Positions 35,591-43,803 of a DNA stretch of 64,000 bases are shown in pieces. Location of the stretch: NCBI RefSeq assembly GCF_009856365.1, contig NZ_WMEX01000003.1:337735-401734 (forward strand), read 5' to 3'. This DNA is from Vreelandella halophila. Its GTDB lineage: Bacteria > Pseudomonadota > Gammaproteobacteria > Pseudomonadales > Oleiphilaceae. The notes under the pieces are model-generated. The model worked only from the letters and a program-made list of their open reading frames with translations. It was not told the DNA's origin and made no database searches. The translations under genes were made by a program, and so were the position numbers. The number at the start of each line of letters is the position of its first letter. The first letter of the stretch is position 1.

Positions 35591-36853
35591 ATGGCGCCCA
35601 AGAACGCTTTCTATGCCCAGTCCGGGGGCGTGACCGCGGTCATCAACGCCAGCGCCGCGGGGGTGATCGAAACCGCCCGCAAACACGGCGACCGTATCGG
35701 CAAGGTATTCGCCGGCCGCAACGGTATTACCGGTGCCCTCAAGGAGGAGCTGATCGACACCAGTTACGAGACCGATGACGAGATCCGCGCCCTGATCCAC
35801 ACGCCCGGGGGCGCTTTTGGGTCCTGCCGCCACAAGCTTCGGAATATTGATGAGAACCGCCATGAGTACGAGCGACTGATCGAAGTCTTCCGGGCCCACG
35901 ACATCGGCTACTTCTTCTACAACGGTGGTGGCGATTCCCAGGACACAGCCTTCAAGGTCTCCCAGATGGCCGAGCGCATGGGCTACCCGCTCAACTGCAT
36001 CGGCATCCCGAAGACAGTGGACAACGACCTGCCCTTCACCGACTGCTGCCCGGGCTTTGGCTCCGTTGCCAAATACGTGGCCACCTCCACACTGGAGGCG
36101 AGCCTGGACATCCAGTCCATGTGCGACACCTCCACCAAGGTCTTCATCCTCGAGGTCATGGGCCGCCACGCGGGCTGGATCGCCGCCGCCGGCGGGCTGG
36201 CCGGGAAGAATCCGGGGGACGCGCCGCACATCATCGTATTCCCGGAGCACCCCTTCGAACGTGAGGCGTTCCTGAACAAGGTCGACCAGTGCGTAAAGGA
36301 TCACGGGTTCTGCGTGGTGGTAGCCTCGGAGGGCGCCCAGTACGAGGACGGCCGTTTCCTCGCGGAAGCCGGCCAGAAGGACGCCTTCGGCCATACCCAG
36401 CTGGGCGGCGTGGCACCGACACTGGCCAACATGGTGAAGCAGTCCCTGGGCCACAAGTACCACTGGGCGGTCGCGGACTACCTGCAGCGCTCGGCGCGCC
36501 ACATTGCGTCACAGACGGATGTGGAGCAGGCCTACGCCGTGGGTGAGGCCGCCGTGAACTACGCTCTGGAAGGCCGCAACGGCATCATGCCCATCATCAA
36601 GCGCGAATCGTCCGACCCCTATCGCTGGCACATCAGTGAGGCGCCGCTGAATGAGGTGGCCAACCAGGAGAAGAAGATGCCGATCCACTACACCACGGAT
36701 GAGGGTTTCGGCATCACGGCGGACTGCCGCGAATACCTGGAGCCGCTGATCCAGGGTGAAGCCTTCCCGCCGTTCGAGAAGGGCCTGCCCAAGGTGGCGA
36801 AGCTTGAGAACCGGCCCGTGGAGAAGAAGCTCAAGGCCGACTTCAAGCTGTGA
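35591..36853 (+). CDS. pfp: Pyrophosphate-dependent 6-phosphofructokinase
   Basis: 420 residues; start fixed by GCAGGAGG. Phosphorylates fructose 6-phosphate reversibly with PPi rather than ATP. The deciding residues are visible: Asp115 in NGGGDSQDT (Gly in ATP enzymes) and Lys141 in PKTVDNDL (Gly in ATP enzymes), both marks of PPi use. Sugar-phosphate binding is seen in VMGRHAGWIAAAGG. The size matches the long bacterial PFP group. Monocistronic, divergent from mpl. Reversibility means it can serve gluconeogenesis, sensible for a cell growing on hydrocarbons. Confidence 0.93.
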   Translation: MAPKNAFYAQSGGVTAVINASAAGVIETARKHGDRIGKVFAGRNGITGALKEELIDTSYETDDEIRALIHTPGGAFGSCRHKLRNIDENRHEYERLIEVFRAHDIGYFFYNGGGDSQDTAFKVSQMAERMGYPLNCIGIPKTVDNDLPFTDCCPGFGSVAKYVATSTLEASLDIQSMCDTSTKVFILEVMGRHAGWIAAAGGLAGKNPGDAPHIIVFPEHPFEREAFLNKVDQCVKDHGFCVVVASEGAQYEDGRFLAEAGQKDAFGHTQLGGVAPTLANMVKQSLGHKYHWAVADYLQRSARHIASQTDVEQAYAVGEAAVNYALEGRNGIMPIIKRESSDPYRWHISEAPLNEVANQEKKMPIHYTTDEGFGITADCREYLEPLIQGEAFPPFEKGLPKVAKLENRPVEKKLKADFKL

Positions 36854-36859
36854 GGCGGT

Positions 36860-37051
36860 TCAGGACCCGGTGTCGTCGCTGCGACGCCGGGTCATGGAAC
36901 GACGCTGGAACTGTTTCCAGAGTTCCCCGGTGCTCTGTTCCTTCAGATGTTCATCCAGAGTGCTCCCCGTGACCTGCATCCAGTCCAGGTGCTGCTTCCA
37001 GCGTTCTTCCGGAATCGTTTCCGGGCGTTTCATGTTCTCGTCATCGGCCAT
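36860..37051 (-). CDS. Small unrecognised protein (63 residues)
   Basis: 63 residues, charged and soluble, with Trp/Gln-rich helical segments (EERWKQHLDWMQ, GELWKQFQRR) and an Arg/Asp-rich end. Its last codons fall in a strong hairpin (36864-36893). It is 26 bases downstream of the glutaredoxin gene in the same direction, so probably co-transcribed. I recognise no family and give no function. Confidence 0.5.
   Translation of the reverse strand: MADDENMKRPETIPEERWKQHLDWMQVTGSTLDEHLKEQSTGELWKQFQRRSMTRRRSDDTGS
36864..36893. repeat. Strong stem-loop at the pfp/small-gene junction
   Basis: Arms GACCCGGTGTCG (36864-36875) and CGACGCCGGGTC (36882-36893) pair at 11 of 12 positions around TCGCTG. 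It follows the pfp stop by ten bases and covers the 3' end of the convergent small gene. There is no T-run, so if it ends transcription it does so with help. Confidence 0.5.
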
Positions 37052-37077
37052 ACCCGCATTTCCTCCCTCGTGGTGAT

Positions 37078-37320
37078 TCAGGCCTGGTTCTGTTCAATGT
37101 ACCGGGTGAACTCGTCAAAACCACCGACATGACGGTCCCCAACAAAGATCTGCGGTACCGTGTGCACGGGGGTTCCAGCGATCTCGCTCAGATCCTGCTT
37201 GTCCAGTCCTTCCGAGATCATATCGACCCATTCGTGCTCAAGGCCCCGTGTCTCGCACAGGCGGCGTGCGCCGCTGCAGAAACCGCAGGACATACGGCCG
37301 TAGATCGTTACTTTCTCCAT
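37078..37320 (-). CDS. grxC: Glutaredoxin 3-like protein
   Basis: 80 residues, normal length for a class I glutaredoxin. The redox motif is CGFC (Cys12-Cys15) instead of the common CPYC, both Cys kept, so dithiol activity is expected. The cis-Pro segment HTVPQIFVGDRHVGGFDEF, which binds glutathione, is intact. Reduces disulfides and mixed glutathione disulfides in the cytoplasm. 56 bases after the AarF-like gene, same direction. Confidence 0.9.
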   Translation of the reverse strand: MEKVTIYGRMSCGFCSGARRLCETRGLEHEWVDMISEGLDKQDLSEIAGTPVHTVPQIFVGDRHVGGFDEFTRYIEQNQA

Positions 37321-37376
37321 TGCTGACTCCTCGGATCATGCCTGTTTCGGGCGCAAGGATAGCATGGAATCCGCGG

Positions 37377-38783
37377 TCAGCCGGAGGTGCTCCCGGATTC
37401 CCCATAGAGATAGTGGCGCAGTACCGGTTCGCCATCGAACTCCGCCGCCAGCACGGCGATGAAGGTGTAGACGCCCACCAGCTTGCGGTTGAGGAAGACG
37501 AACTCCTTCGGGGGCATACGGAAGTAACGGTTGATGGCGGACCGGGTAGCCTCGCGCGCCACGCGGTTGGGCAGGTCGCTCTGCTTCCAGCGGTATTCAC
37601 CACGCTCATTGACCGCGTAGTCCGGCTTCTCCATGGCCTCGCCACTCAGCGGCTCGAGCACCCGCATACAGACCCCGCCAAACCGCTCGAGGACCGGCCG
37701 GGGCCAGTCAGCCTGCATGAAGTTGAGCTTGATACCGCCTTCAATGACGGCGTCCAGATCCTGCTCGTAGGACGCCCGGATCATGTCCCGGACCGGCCCC
37801 AGGAACTCATCGGAATACCGCTGCACCGCCCCGAAATCGAGCAGCACAATGCAGTCCCGATCCCCGGTCTCCTCGGCCAGCCGGATCCGGTAGTTCCCGA
37901 AGTTCGGATCGGTCTGGATTTCGTTCCAGATGAACAGTTCGCTCAGGAACAGCTCCAGTGCCCCCTTACCCAGCGCGGAGCGCCGCTCCAGGGAGAGAGA
38001 CTGGACCGGCTCGGAGCCCACCGGATGACCGGATTCGTAGGTCGACGCAATCACATGGTCACTCGAGTATTCCTCGACGACCCGGGGCACGATGAAACGC
38101 GGATCATCCAACAGCTTCTGCCGGAATGACTCGGTGGTGCGGGCTTCCAGGCGGTAGTCCACCTCCCGGTGCATCATGGCGCGGACTTCCTCCAGCCACT
38201 CATCGAAGGCCGGCCCCCAGGAAACCACACGGGCCATCTTGAGCACCTGGGCCACAGAGTTCAGGTCGGAGTCCACGGCATCGGCCACGCCGGGGTACTG
38301 GATCTTGAGAACCAGCTCCTCACCATCCTCACGACGGCGTGCCCAGTGCACCTGGCCCAGTGAGGCAGCACCAATGGGCTCCGGGTCGACTTCCAGCTCG
38401 GACAGCCGTTGCTCACCCAGTTCCGCCTTCAGGGTCCGCTCGATGGTGGCCCACTCCAGGGAGGTGGTGCGATCCTCAAGGGTGTGCAGGGCCTCGGTGA
38501 CTTCCTCCGGAAGGAAATGCTCGCCATAGAGCGCCATGATCTGGCCGATCTTGACCACACTGCCCTTGAGCTGCCCCAGCTCCTCCACCAGGTACCGCGC
38601 CTGGCGTGACAGCATGTCGCTGCGGCGCTGCTGACGGCTCTCACGGTTTCCAAACCAGTTGGTGGCGTAATGGCCCGCCATGCGGGTGCCGGCGAAAAGC
38701 CCGGCCCGTGTCAGGCTCAGGCGGCGCTCAAAGCTGCCGGTCTTGATGCGTGACACCGAACTGCGTTTCTTCTCGGAGCCCAT
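37377..38783 (-). CDS. AarF/UbiB/ABC1-family atypical kinase
   Basis: 468 residues. The family signature KxGQ is present as VVKIGQIMAL (near residue 78), the alanine-rich nucleotide loop as IGAASLGQVHWARR, the catalytic-loop equivalent as QTDPNFGNYR and the metal motif as LLDFGAVQR. UbiB-like proteins bind nucleotides and assist ubiquinone biosynthesis; this one lacks the two C-terminal membrane helices of UbiB, so it is more like the soluble ABC1 group. Its ATG follows the lipB stop with no gap (TGAATG), placing it at the end of the cell-envelope operon where lipA is usual. Confidence 0.88.
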   Translation of the reverse strand: MGSEKKRSSVSRIKTGSFERRLSLTRAGLFAGTRMAGHYATNWFGNRESRQQRRSDMLSRQARYLVEELGQLKGSVVKIGQIMALYGEHFLPEEVTEALHTLEDRTTSLEWATIERTLKAELGEQRLSELEVDPEPIGAASLGQVHWARRREDGEELVLKIQYPGVADAVDSDLNSVAQVLKMARVVSWGPAFDEWLEEVRAMMHREVDYRLEARTTESFRQKLLDDPRFIVPRVVEEYSSDHVIASTYESGHPVGSEPVQSLSLERRSALGKGALELFLSELFIWNEIQTDPNFGNYRIRLAEETGDRDCIVLLDFGAVQRYSDEFLGPVRDMIRASYEQDLDAVIEGGIKLNFMQADWPRPVLERFGGVCMRVLEPLSGEAMEKPDYAVNERGEYRWKQSDLPNRVAREATRSAINRYFRMPPKEFVFLNRKLVGVYTFIAVLAAEFDGEPVLRHYLYGESGSTSG

Positions 38784-39431
38784 TCACTCGCTCCCGGCCT
38801 GTTGCAACCGCTCCAGCAGGGTCCGCTGGAGTACATCCGATACCGCGCCCAGAGACACGCTCTCACCCAGCTGATCCCGCAGCTGGGTGACGGGCATGCC
38901 CGCATAACCACAGGGGTTGATCCGTTGAAACGGTGAGAGATCCATGTCCACATTGAGTGCAAGTCCATGGTAAGCGCAGCCACGCCGCACCCTCAGACCC
39001 AGTGAGGCGATCTTTTCACCCGCCACGTAGACACCGGGCGCGTCCCGGCGGGGGGCGGCCTCGATCCCCCAGTGTGCCAGCACTGCCACGGTGGTGTCTT
39101 CCAGCAGGCTGACGAGCTGGCGCACGCCCAGCCCGCGACGGCGGATATCAATCAGTGTATAGAGCATAAGCTGGCCGGGGCCGTGAAACGTGACCTGGCC
39201 GCCGCGGTCGACCTGGACCACTGGTATATCGCCCGGCCAGAGAAGATGTTCAGCCCGGCCGGCCTGGCCCTGGGTAAACACGGGGTCGTGCTCCAGCAGC
39301 CAGCACTCGTCACGGGTGTTGCCATCACGCTGGTCTGTAAAGGCCTTCATGGCCTCAAAAACAGGCTCATAGGCGCGCCGACCGAGCCACTCAAACCGGG
39401 GCTCCTCAGCAGGGGGGACAGACTGGCCCAT
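38784..39431 (-). CDS. lipB: Octanoyl-[acyl-carrier-protein]:protein N-octanoyltransferase
   Basis: 215 residues. Transfers octanoyl from ACP to lipoyl domains, the first step of lipoate synthesis. Motifs [27 protein letters not shown], Lys in [11 protein letters not shown] and catalytic Cys in [14 protein letters not shown] are intact. The ATG overlaps the ybeD stop by one base. lipA is not next to it; an AarF-like kinase gene follows instead. Confidence 0.95.
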   Translation of the reverse strand: MGQSVPPAEEPRFEWLGRRAYEPVFEAMKAFTDQRDGNTRDECWLLEHDPVFTQGQAGRAEHLLWPGDIPVVQVDRGGQVTFHGPGQLMLYTLIDIRRRGLGVRQLVSLLEDTTVAVLAHWGIEAAPRRDAPGVYVAGEKIASLGLRVRRGCAYHGLALNVDMDLSPFQRINPCGYAGMPVTQLRDQLGESVSLGAVSDVLQRTLLERLQQAGSE

Positions 39432-39700
39432 CAGACCACCATGTGAACCTGACCGGTGGCCTTGAGTGCCGCGAACAGGTTCTGCAGCTGCTCTTCACCG
39501 GTGGCCCTGAGAGTAACGCGAACCGATATGAACCGGCCGTTGCGGCTCGGCTGGGCGGTGAGTGTCGCCGGGTCAAACGCCGGGTCGAACTGCTGCACAA
39601 CCCGGGTCACCGTCAGTGCGAAATCTTCGCTGTGATCCCCGATCACCTTGATCGGGTAGTCACAGGGGAACTCGATCTGGGGATTCTGGCCTTCACTCAT
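39431..39700 (-). CDS. ybeD: YbeD/DUF493 family protein
   Basis: 89 residues, the size of E. coli YbeD (87), a small ACT-like alpha/beta protein found between dacA and lipB. Sequence [25 protein letters not shown] and [27 protein letters not shown] match the family. Thought to be linked to lipoate metabolism by its place only; the molecular role is not known. Confidence 0.92.
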   Translation of the reverse strand: MSEGQNPQIEFPCDYPIKVIGDHSEDFALTVTRVVQQFDPAFDPATLTAQPSRNGRFISVRVTLRATGEEQLQNLFAALKATGQVHMVV

Positions 39701-39709
39701 GCCCCTAGG

Positions 39710-40861
39710 TTACTGGAACAGCCCCAGGAAGAACAGCTTGATGGTGTCCCAGAGGCGGCGGAAAAGCCCACCCTGCTCCACGGAATGCAGCGCCACCAAC
39801 TCCCTTTCGGCGAGTGTGCTGTCTTCATGGGTCACCGTCAGGTCCCCGAACACCTCACCGCGCTCGATCGGGGCCTCGAGGACGGATTCAACGGATACGG
39901 CAGGCTCCAGTTCTTCCCGCGCTCCGTTCGGAACCGTGAGATACAGATCTTCCTGAATACCAAGATCCACCCGATCGCCAGCACCTTTCCAGACCCGGGC
40001 ATCGGTCACCTTTTCCCCGCCCTCGTAAAGACGGAAGGTTTCATAGTAACGGAAACCGTAATTCAGAAGCTGCTGGGACTCACGCGCCCTGGCTTCTTCG
40101 CTGGCGGCTCCCATAACCACACTGACCAGGCGCATGCCGTCGCGTTCGGCGGATGCCGCCAGGCAGTAGCCCGCGTCATCCGTATGCCCGGTCTTGAGCC
40201 CGTCGACGGATTTGTCACGCCAGAGCAGCTGGTTACGATTGGGCTGGCGGATGCCGTTGTACGTGTAATGGCGCTTGGAGTAGAGATCATAGGTATCCGG
40301 AAAATCACGGATCTTGGCGCTCGACAGGAGTGCCATGTCCCGCGCCGTGGTGTACATATCCGGGTCAGGCAGGCCGGTGGGGTTGGTGAAGTGGGTATTG
40401 TCCATTCCCAGCTGGCTGGCCTGCTGGTTCATCATCTGGGCGAATGAGCCCTCGCCCCCGGCAATGTGTTCCGCCAGCGCCACGCTGGCATCATTGCCCG
40501 ACTGCACGATGATGCCGTGCATCAGTTCCCGCACGGTTACTTTGGTGCCTTCCTTGAGGAACATCCGGGAGCCGCCGGTCTTCCACGCATTGACGCTCAC
40601 CGTGGTTTCCTCATCCATGCTCAGGCGACCGGCCTCCATCTCGCGGTCCGCGATGTAAGCCGTCATCATCTTGGTCAGGCTCGCCGGTGCCACCCGCTGA
40701 TCCGCGTTTTTCTCGACCAGGACCCGCCCGCTCTGGATATCCATGAGAATGTAGGAGTCCGCACCCAGCTCCGGTGGCGACGGTATCAGGCTCGATGCCT
40801 GAAGCGGCGCCGCCGCGGAAGCAATGCAGAAAACCAGTAGAATCGAGAACAGCTTACGCAT
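39710..40861 (-). CDS. dacA: D-alanyl-D-alanine carboxypeptidase (PBP5/6 type)
   Basis: 383 residues from ATG at 40861, which gives the signal peptide MRKLFSILLVFCIASAAAPL with a cut after LQA. Penicillin-binding motifs: SLTK (SxxK), SGND (SxN) and KTGHTD (KTG). A beta-rich domain follows, and the C-terminus FRRLWDTIKLFFLGLFQ is an amphipathic anchor helix for the inner membrane. Removes the terminal D-Ala of pentapeptides in the periplasm. Between rlpA and ybeD. Confidence 0.95.
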   Translation of the reverse strand: MRKLFSILLVFCIASAAAPLQASSLIPSPPELGADSYILMDIQSGRVLVEKNADQRVAPASLTKMMTAYIADREMEAGRLSMDEETTVSVNAWKTGGSRMFLKEGTKVTVRELMHGIIVQSGNDASVALAEHIAGGEGSFAQMMNQQASQLGMDNTHFTNPTGLPDPDMYTTARDMALLSSAKIRDFPDTYDLYSKRHYTYNGIRQPNRNQLLWRDKSVDGLKTGHTDDAGYCLAASAERDGMRLVSVVMGAASEEARARESQQLLNYGFRYYETFRLYEGGEKVTDARVWKGAGDRVDLGIQEDLYLTVPNGAREELEPAVSVESVLEAPIERGEVFGDLTVTHEDSTLAERELVALHSVEQGGLFRRLWDTIKLFFLGLFQ

Positions 40862-40880
40862 GGTTGTATCGTCCTGATGT

Positions 40881-41756
40881 TCAGCCCGTGCTACCGACGG
40901 GCCGTGTAATGATGATGGGCTGCCCCAGCTCGTTCCGCTCAATGGCGCGGCGAGCCTGCTCGGCCGCTCCCCGCTCCCGGAAAGGGCCAACCCAGACACG
41001 ATGGATCTGCTCACCGTTCCGACCCTCTACCAGGTGGACGTCGCCGGCTGTCACCATGTGAAGCTGGGCCTTGAGCTGCGTGGCGGCGGTTAAGTTACCA
41101 AATGCGCCCACCTGAACAAAGAGACGGTCCTCTTTGTTTCCCGATGGTAATGCGGGCTTTTCAGCGGTTCCGGTCTCGCCTCCCCTGGCCTCGGGACTGG
41201 CGCCCGAATCATCGGGGCTGGCCGCAACGGCCTCAATATGCACACGCGTCGTACCCTGGCCCTCGAATCCAAGCACCTTGGCCGCAGCATACGAGAGGTC
41301 AATCAGACGCTCGCCGTGAAAGGGACCGCGATCGTTGACCCTGACAATGGTGGAGCGGTCGTTCTCCAGGTTGGTGACACGGACATAGGTGGGCAGGGGC
41401 AGGTTGCGGTGAGCCGCGCTGAGCTCGTACATGTTGTAGGTCTCACCATTGGAGGTCAGGTGGCCATGGAACTTGCGGCCATACCAGCTGGCCCGCCCCC
41501 GGGCCTCATACCCCTCCGCGGAGTCCATGACTTCATAGGTCTTGCCCCAGACTTCGTAGGGTGACTTGTTGCCGCCCTTGCTGGGGGGTTCATAACGCGG
41601 TTCCGGCTCCTCGATGCTGGCAATGTCGAGTTCCCGATCCGGGCCAGTGTCCTGGGACAGAGTGTAACGGTCATCGGATTGACGCTGCCCGGTACCGGCA
41701 CACCCGGTAACCAGCAACACCAGCGCCAGCAACAGCAGTCGGGCCCCACTACTCAT
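40881..41756 (-). CDS. rlpA: RlpA, septal lytic transglycosylase-like lipoprotein
   Basis: 291 residues from ATG at 41756, eight bases inside the end of mltB. Signal and lipobox LLVTGC (lipid on the Cys). The double-psi beta-barrel domain (about 80-170) keeps the catalytic His and Asp regions AAHRNLPLPTYV and VRVNDRGPFHGER. A Pro/Ser-rich linker leads to a SPOR domain at the end (LFVQVGAFGNLTAATQLKAQL), which binds denuded glycan at the septum. Cleaves naked glycan strands during daughter-cell separation. Confidence 0.93.
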   Translation of the reverse strand: MSSGARLLLLALVLLVTGCAGTGQRQSDDRYTLSQDTGPDRELDIASIEEPEPRYEPPSKGGNKSPYEVWGKTYEVMDSAEGYEARGRASWYGRKFHGHLTSNGETYNMYELSAAHRNLPLPTYVRVTNLENDRSTIVRVNDRGPFHGERLIDLSYAAAKVLGFEGQGTTRVHIEAVAASPDDSGASPEARGGETGTAEKPALPSGNKEDRLFVQVGAFGNLTAATQLKAQLHMVTAGDVHLVEGRNGEQIHRVWVGPFRERGAAEQARRAIERNELGQPIIITRPVGSTG

Positions 41757-42624
41757 CCAGTGCGGCCTCCTGCAGACGCTGTGCCAGCGACCACGCCGCC
41801 ATGGCGTACAGGTCGCTGTGGTTGTAGCGGGTGATGACGTCAAAGTTGGCATGCGCGATCCAGTCCTGTTGACGGCCCTCCACGGTCAACCGCAACAGCC
41901 GGGTCTCGCCAACGGGCCCACGCCACTGCTCCAGGGGCATGACCACCGGTGCTCCCGGATGCCAGTGATGTTCGTGGAAATAGTTGGCGACACTCCCAAT
42001 GGCATCCACTGGGCTGTCGAACAGATCCACGACGCCATCACCATCAAAATCCACAGCGTAGTGCCGATAGCTGCTGGCGATGAACTGGCCATACCCCATG
42101 GCGCCCGCATAGGACCCCATGGGATCGCGCGGGTCAAACCCCTGATCCCGCGCCAGCAAGAGGAAGTGGCGCAGCTCCTCGCGGAAGAAATCGGCTCTGG
42201 GCGGGTAGCCGAAACCCAGAGTAAACAGGGCGTCCAGCACCCGGTCGTTTCCGGCATGACGGCCGTAGAACGTCTCAATCCCGATGATCGCCGCAACCAG
42301 CTCTGAGGGCACACCATACCGCCGTTCAGCCCTGGCAAGAGTCTCCCGGTGACGCGCCATGAAGGCCCGCCCCTGCTTGACCCGTTCCGGGGTCAGGAAG
42401 ATTCCGCGGTACTCACCCCATTCCAGTACCTTTTCGGCGGGGGCACTGATGCGCTCGATCACTGCCTCATCATGGCGGGCGGCATCCAACCATGCGCTCA
42501 CCTGCTCGCGTTCGAACCCCTCCTCCCGGACCATGCGCTCAACAAACCGCTCCCGGTCCGATGTGGCGGCCATCACAGACAGGCTGAAAAGGGCGATCAA
42601 CAGAACAATCGGGAAACGGGTCAT
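41749..42624 (-). CDS. mltB: Membrane-bound lytic murein transglycosylase B
   Basis: 291 residues. Signal peptide MTRFPIVLLIALFSLSVMA without a lipobox Cys, so the product is likely soluble periplasmic, despite the family name. Catalytic Glu in AAIIGIETFYGRHAG; substrate groove YAGAMGYGQFIASSYRHYAVDFDGDG, with an EF-hand-like calcium loop DFDGDGVVD. Cuts peptidoglycan glycan strands giving anhydro-muropeptides. Between rodA and rlpA. Confidence 0.93.
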   Translation of the reverse strand: MTRFPIVLLIALFSLSVMAATSDRERFVERMVREEGFEREQVSAWLDAARHDEAVIERISAPAEKVLEWGEYRGIFLTPERVKQGRAFMARHRETLARAERRYGVPSELVAAIIGIETFYGRHAGNDRVLDALFTLGFGYPPRADFFREELRHFLLLARDQGFDPRDPMGSYAGAMGYGQFIASSYRHYAVDFDGDGVVDLFDSPVDAIGSVANYFHEHHWHPGAPVVMPLEQWRGPVGETRLLRLTVEGRQQDWIAHANFDVITRYNHSDLYAMAAWSLAQRLQEAALDE

Positions 42625-42633
42625 GGTATCGGG

Positions 42634-43779
42634 TCAGGACTCCAGCATGCGTCGATGGGTGTGCACGGCCATAAGAATACCGAAGCCCGCGAGCAGCGTC
42701 ACGATGGACGTTCCCCCAAAGCTGACCAGCGGCAGCGGCACCCCCACCACCGGCATCAGACCGCTGACCATGGCGACGTTCACGACCACATACATGAAGA
42801 AGATGATGGCAAGCCCGCCGGAGAGAAGGCGACTGAACGAGGTCTGCGCCATGGACGCGATGTACAGGCAGCGGATCACCACCAGCGCGTAAAGGACCAG
42901 AAGCAGGGTCACCCCCACAAACCCGAACTCCTCCGCCAGAACCGCCAGTATGAAATCCGTATGGCCCTCCGGCAGAAAATCCAGATGGGACTGGGTGCCT
43001 TCTCCCCAGCCCTTGCCGTGAAGGCCGCCGGAGCCGATGGCGGTCTTGGACTGCGTGATGTTCCAGCCAGCGCCAAGCGGGTCACTGCCGGGGTTGAGAA
43101 GCGTCAGCACCCGCTCCTTCTGGTAGTCCCGCATCACGAACAGCCAGAGCATGGGTATGGAGGCGCCGCCCGCGGCCACCATCAACATGATCAGCTTCCA
43201 GCTCAGCCCGGCAAGGAAGAGCACGGCAAGACCGGAGGCGATGACAAGTACAGCGGTCCCCAGGTCCGGCTGAGCAATGATCAGCGCGCCCGGCAGCGCG
43301 GTCAGCCCCAGGGCCATGAGGATGGGCAACAGCCTGGGTGGCAGTGACAGTTGGGCCAGGAACCACGAGACCATCAGGGGAACCCCCAGCTTCATTGCCT
43401 CGGACGGCTGGAAGCGAGGCAGCCCCGGCAGCGCCAGCCACCGCTGGGCCCCCTGGGCACCGGCACCAAAGAGCAGCACCAGAACCAGTGACAGAATGCC
43501 GGCCAGATACAGCCAGGGCGACCAGCGCCGGTACAGCATGGGATCCAGTTGCGCGAAGAACAGCATCGCCAGCAGTCCCACCCCAATGCGCAGCGCCTGG
43601 CTCTGGACAATGGCCATGCCATTCTCGCCCGCACTGTACAGAACAACCAGCCCGCCCCCCATGATCAGGAACAGCAACAGCAGTAACCACGGGTCCAGGT
43701 GCAGCCGGCTCATCCACCCGCCACGGCGGTTCAGGTGATCCGGCTCAAACGCAATCTGGCGTACGAACTCATGGCTCAC
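42634..43779 (-). CDS. rodA: Peptidoglycan glycosyltransferase RodA
   Basis: 381 residues, about ten membrane helices, SEDS family. The start is GTG at 43779 with GGGAG upstream; a later ATG at codon 23 is possible. Conserved segments: PRFQPSEAMKLGVPL, the Asp-bearing QPDLGTAVLV, GWNITQSKTAIGSGGLHGKGWGEG, and FVGVTLLLVLYALVVIR. Polymerises lipid II together with PBP2 during rod elongation. Follows mrdA by 24 bases. Confidence 0.95.
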   Translation of the reverse strand: MSHEFVRQIAFEPDHLNRRGGWMSRLHLDPWLLLLLFLIMGGGLVVLYSAGENGMAIVQSQALRIGVGLLAMLFFAQLDPMLYRRWSPWLYLAGILSLVLVLLFGAGAQGAQRWLALPGLPRFQPSEAMKLGVPLMVSWFLAQLSLPPRLLPILMALGLTALPGALIIAQPDLGTAVLVIASGLAVLFLAGLSWKLIMLMVAAGGASIPMLWLFVMRDYQKERVLTLLNPGSDPLGAGWNITQSKTAIGSGGLHGKGWGEGTQSHLDFLPEGHTDFILAVLAEEFGFVGVTLLLVLYALVVIRCLYIASMAQTSFSRLLSGGLAIIFFMYVVVNVAMVSGLMPVVGVPLPLVSFGGTSIVTLLAGFGILMAVHTHRRMLES

Positions 43780-43803
43780 GGCTGCTCTCCCCCGGTGACC
43801 CCA

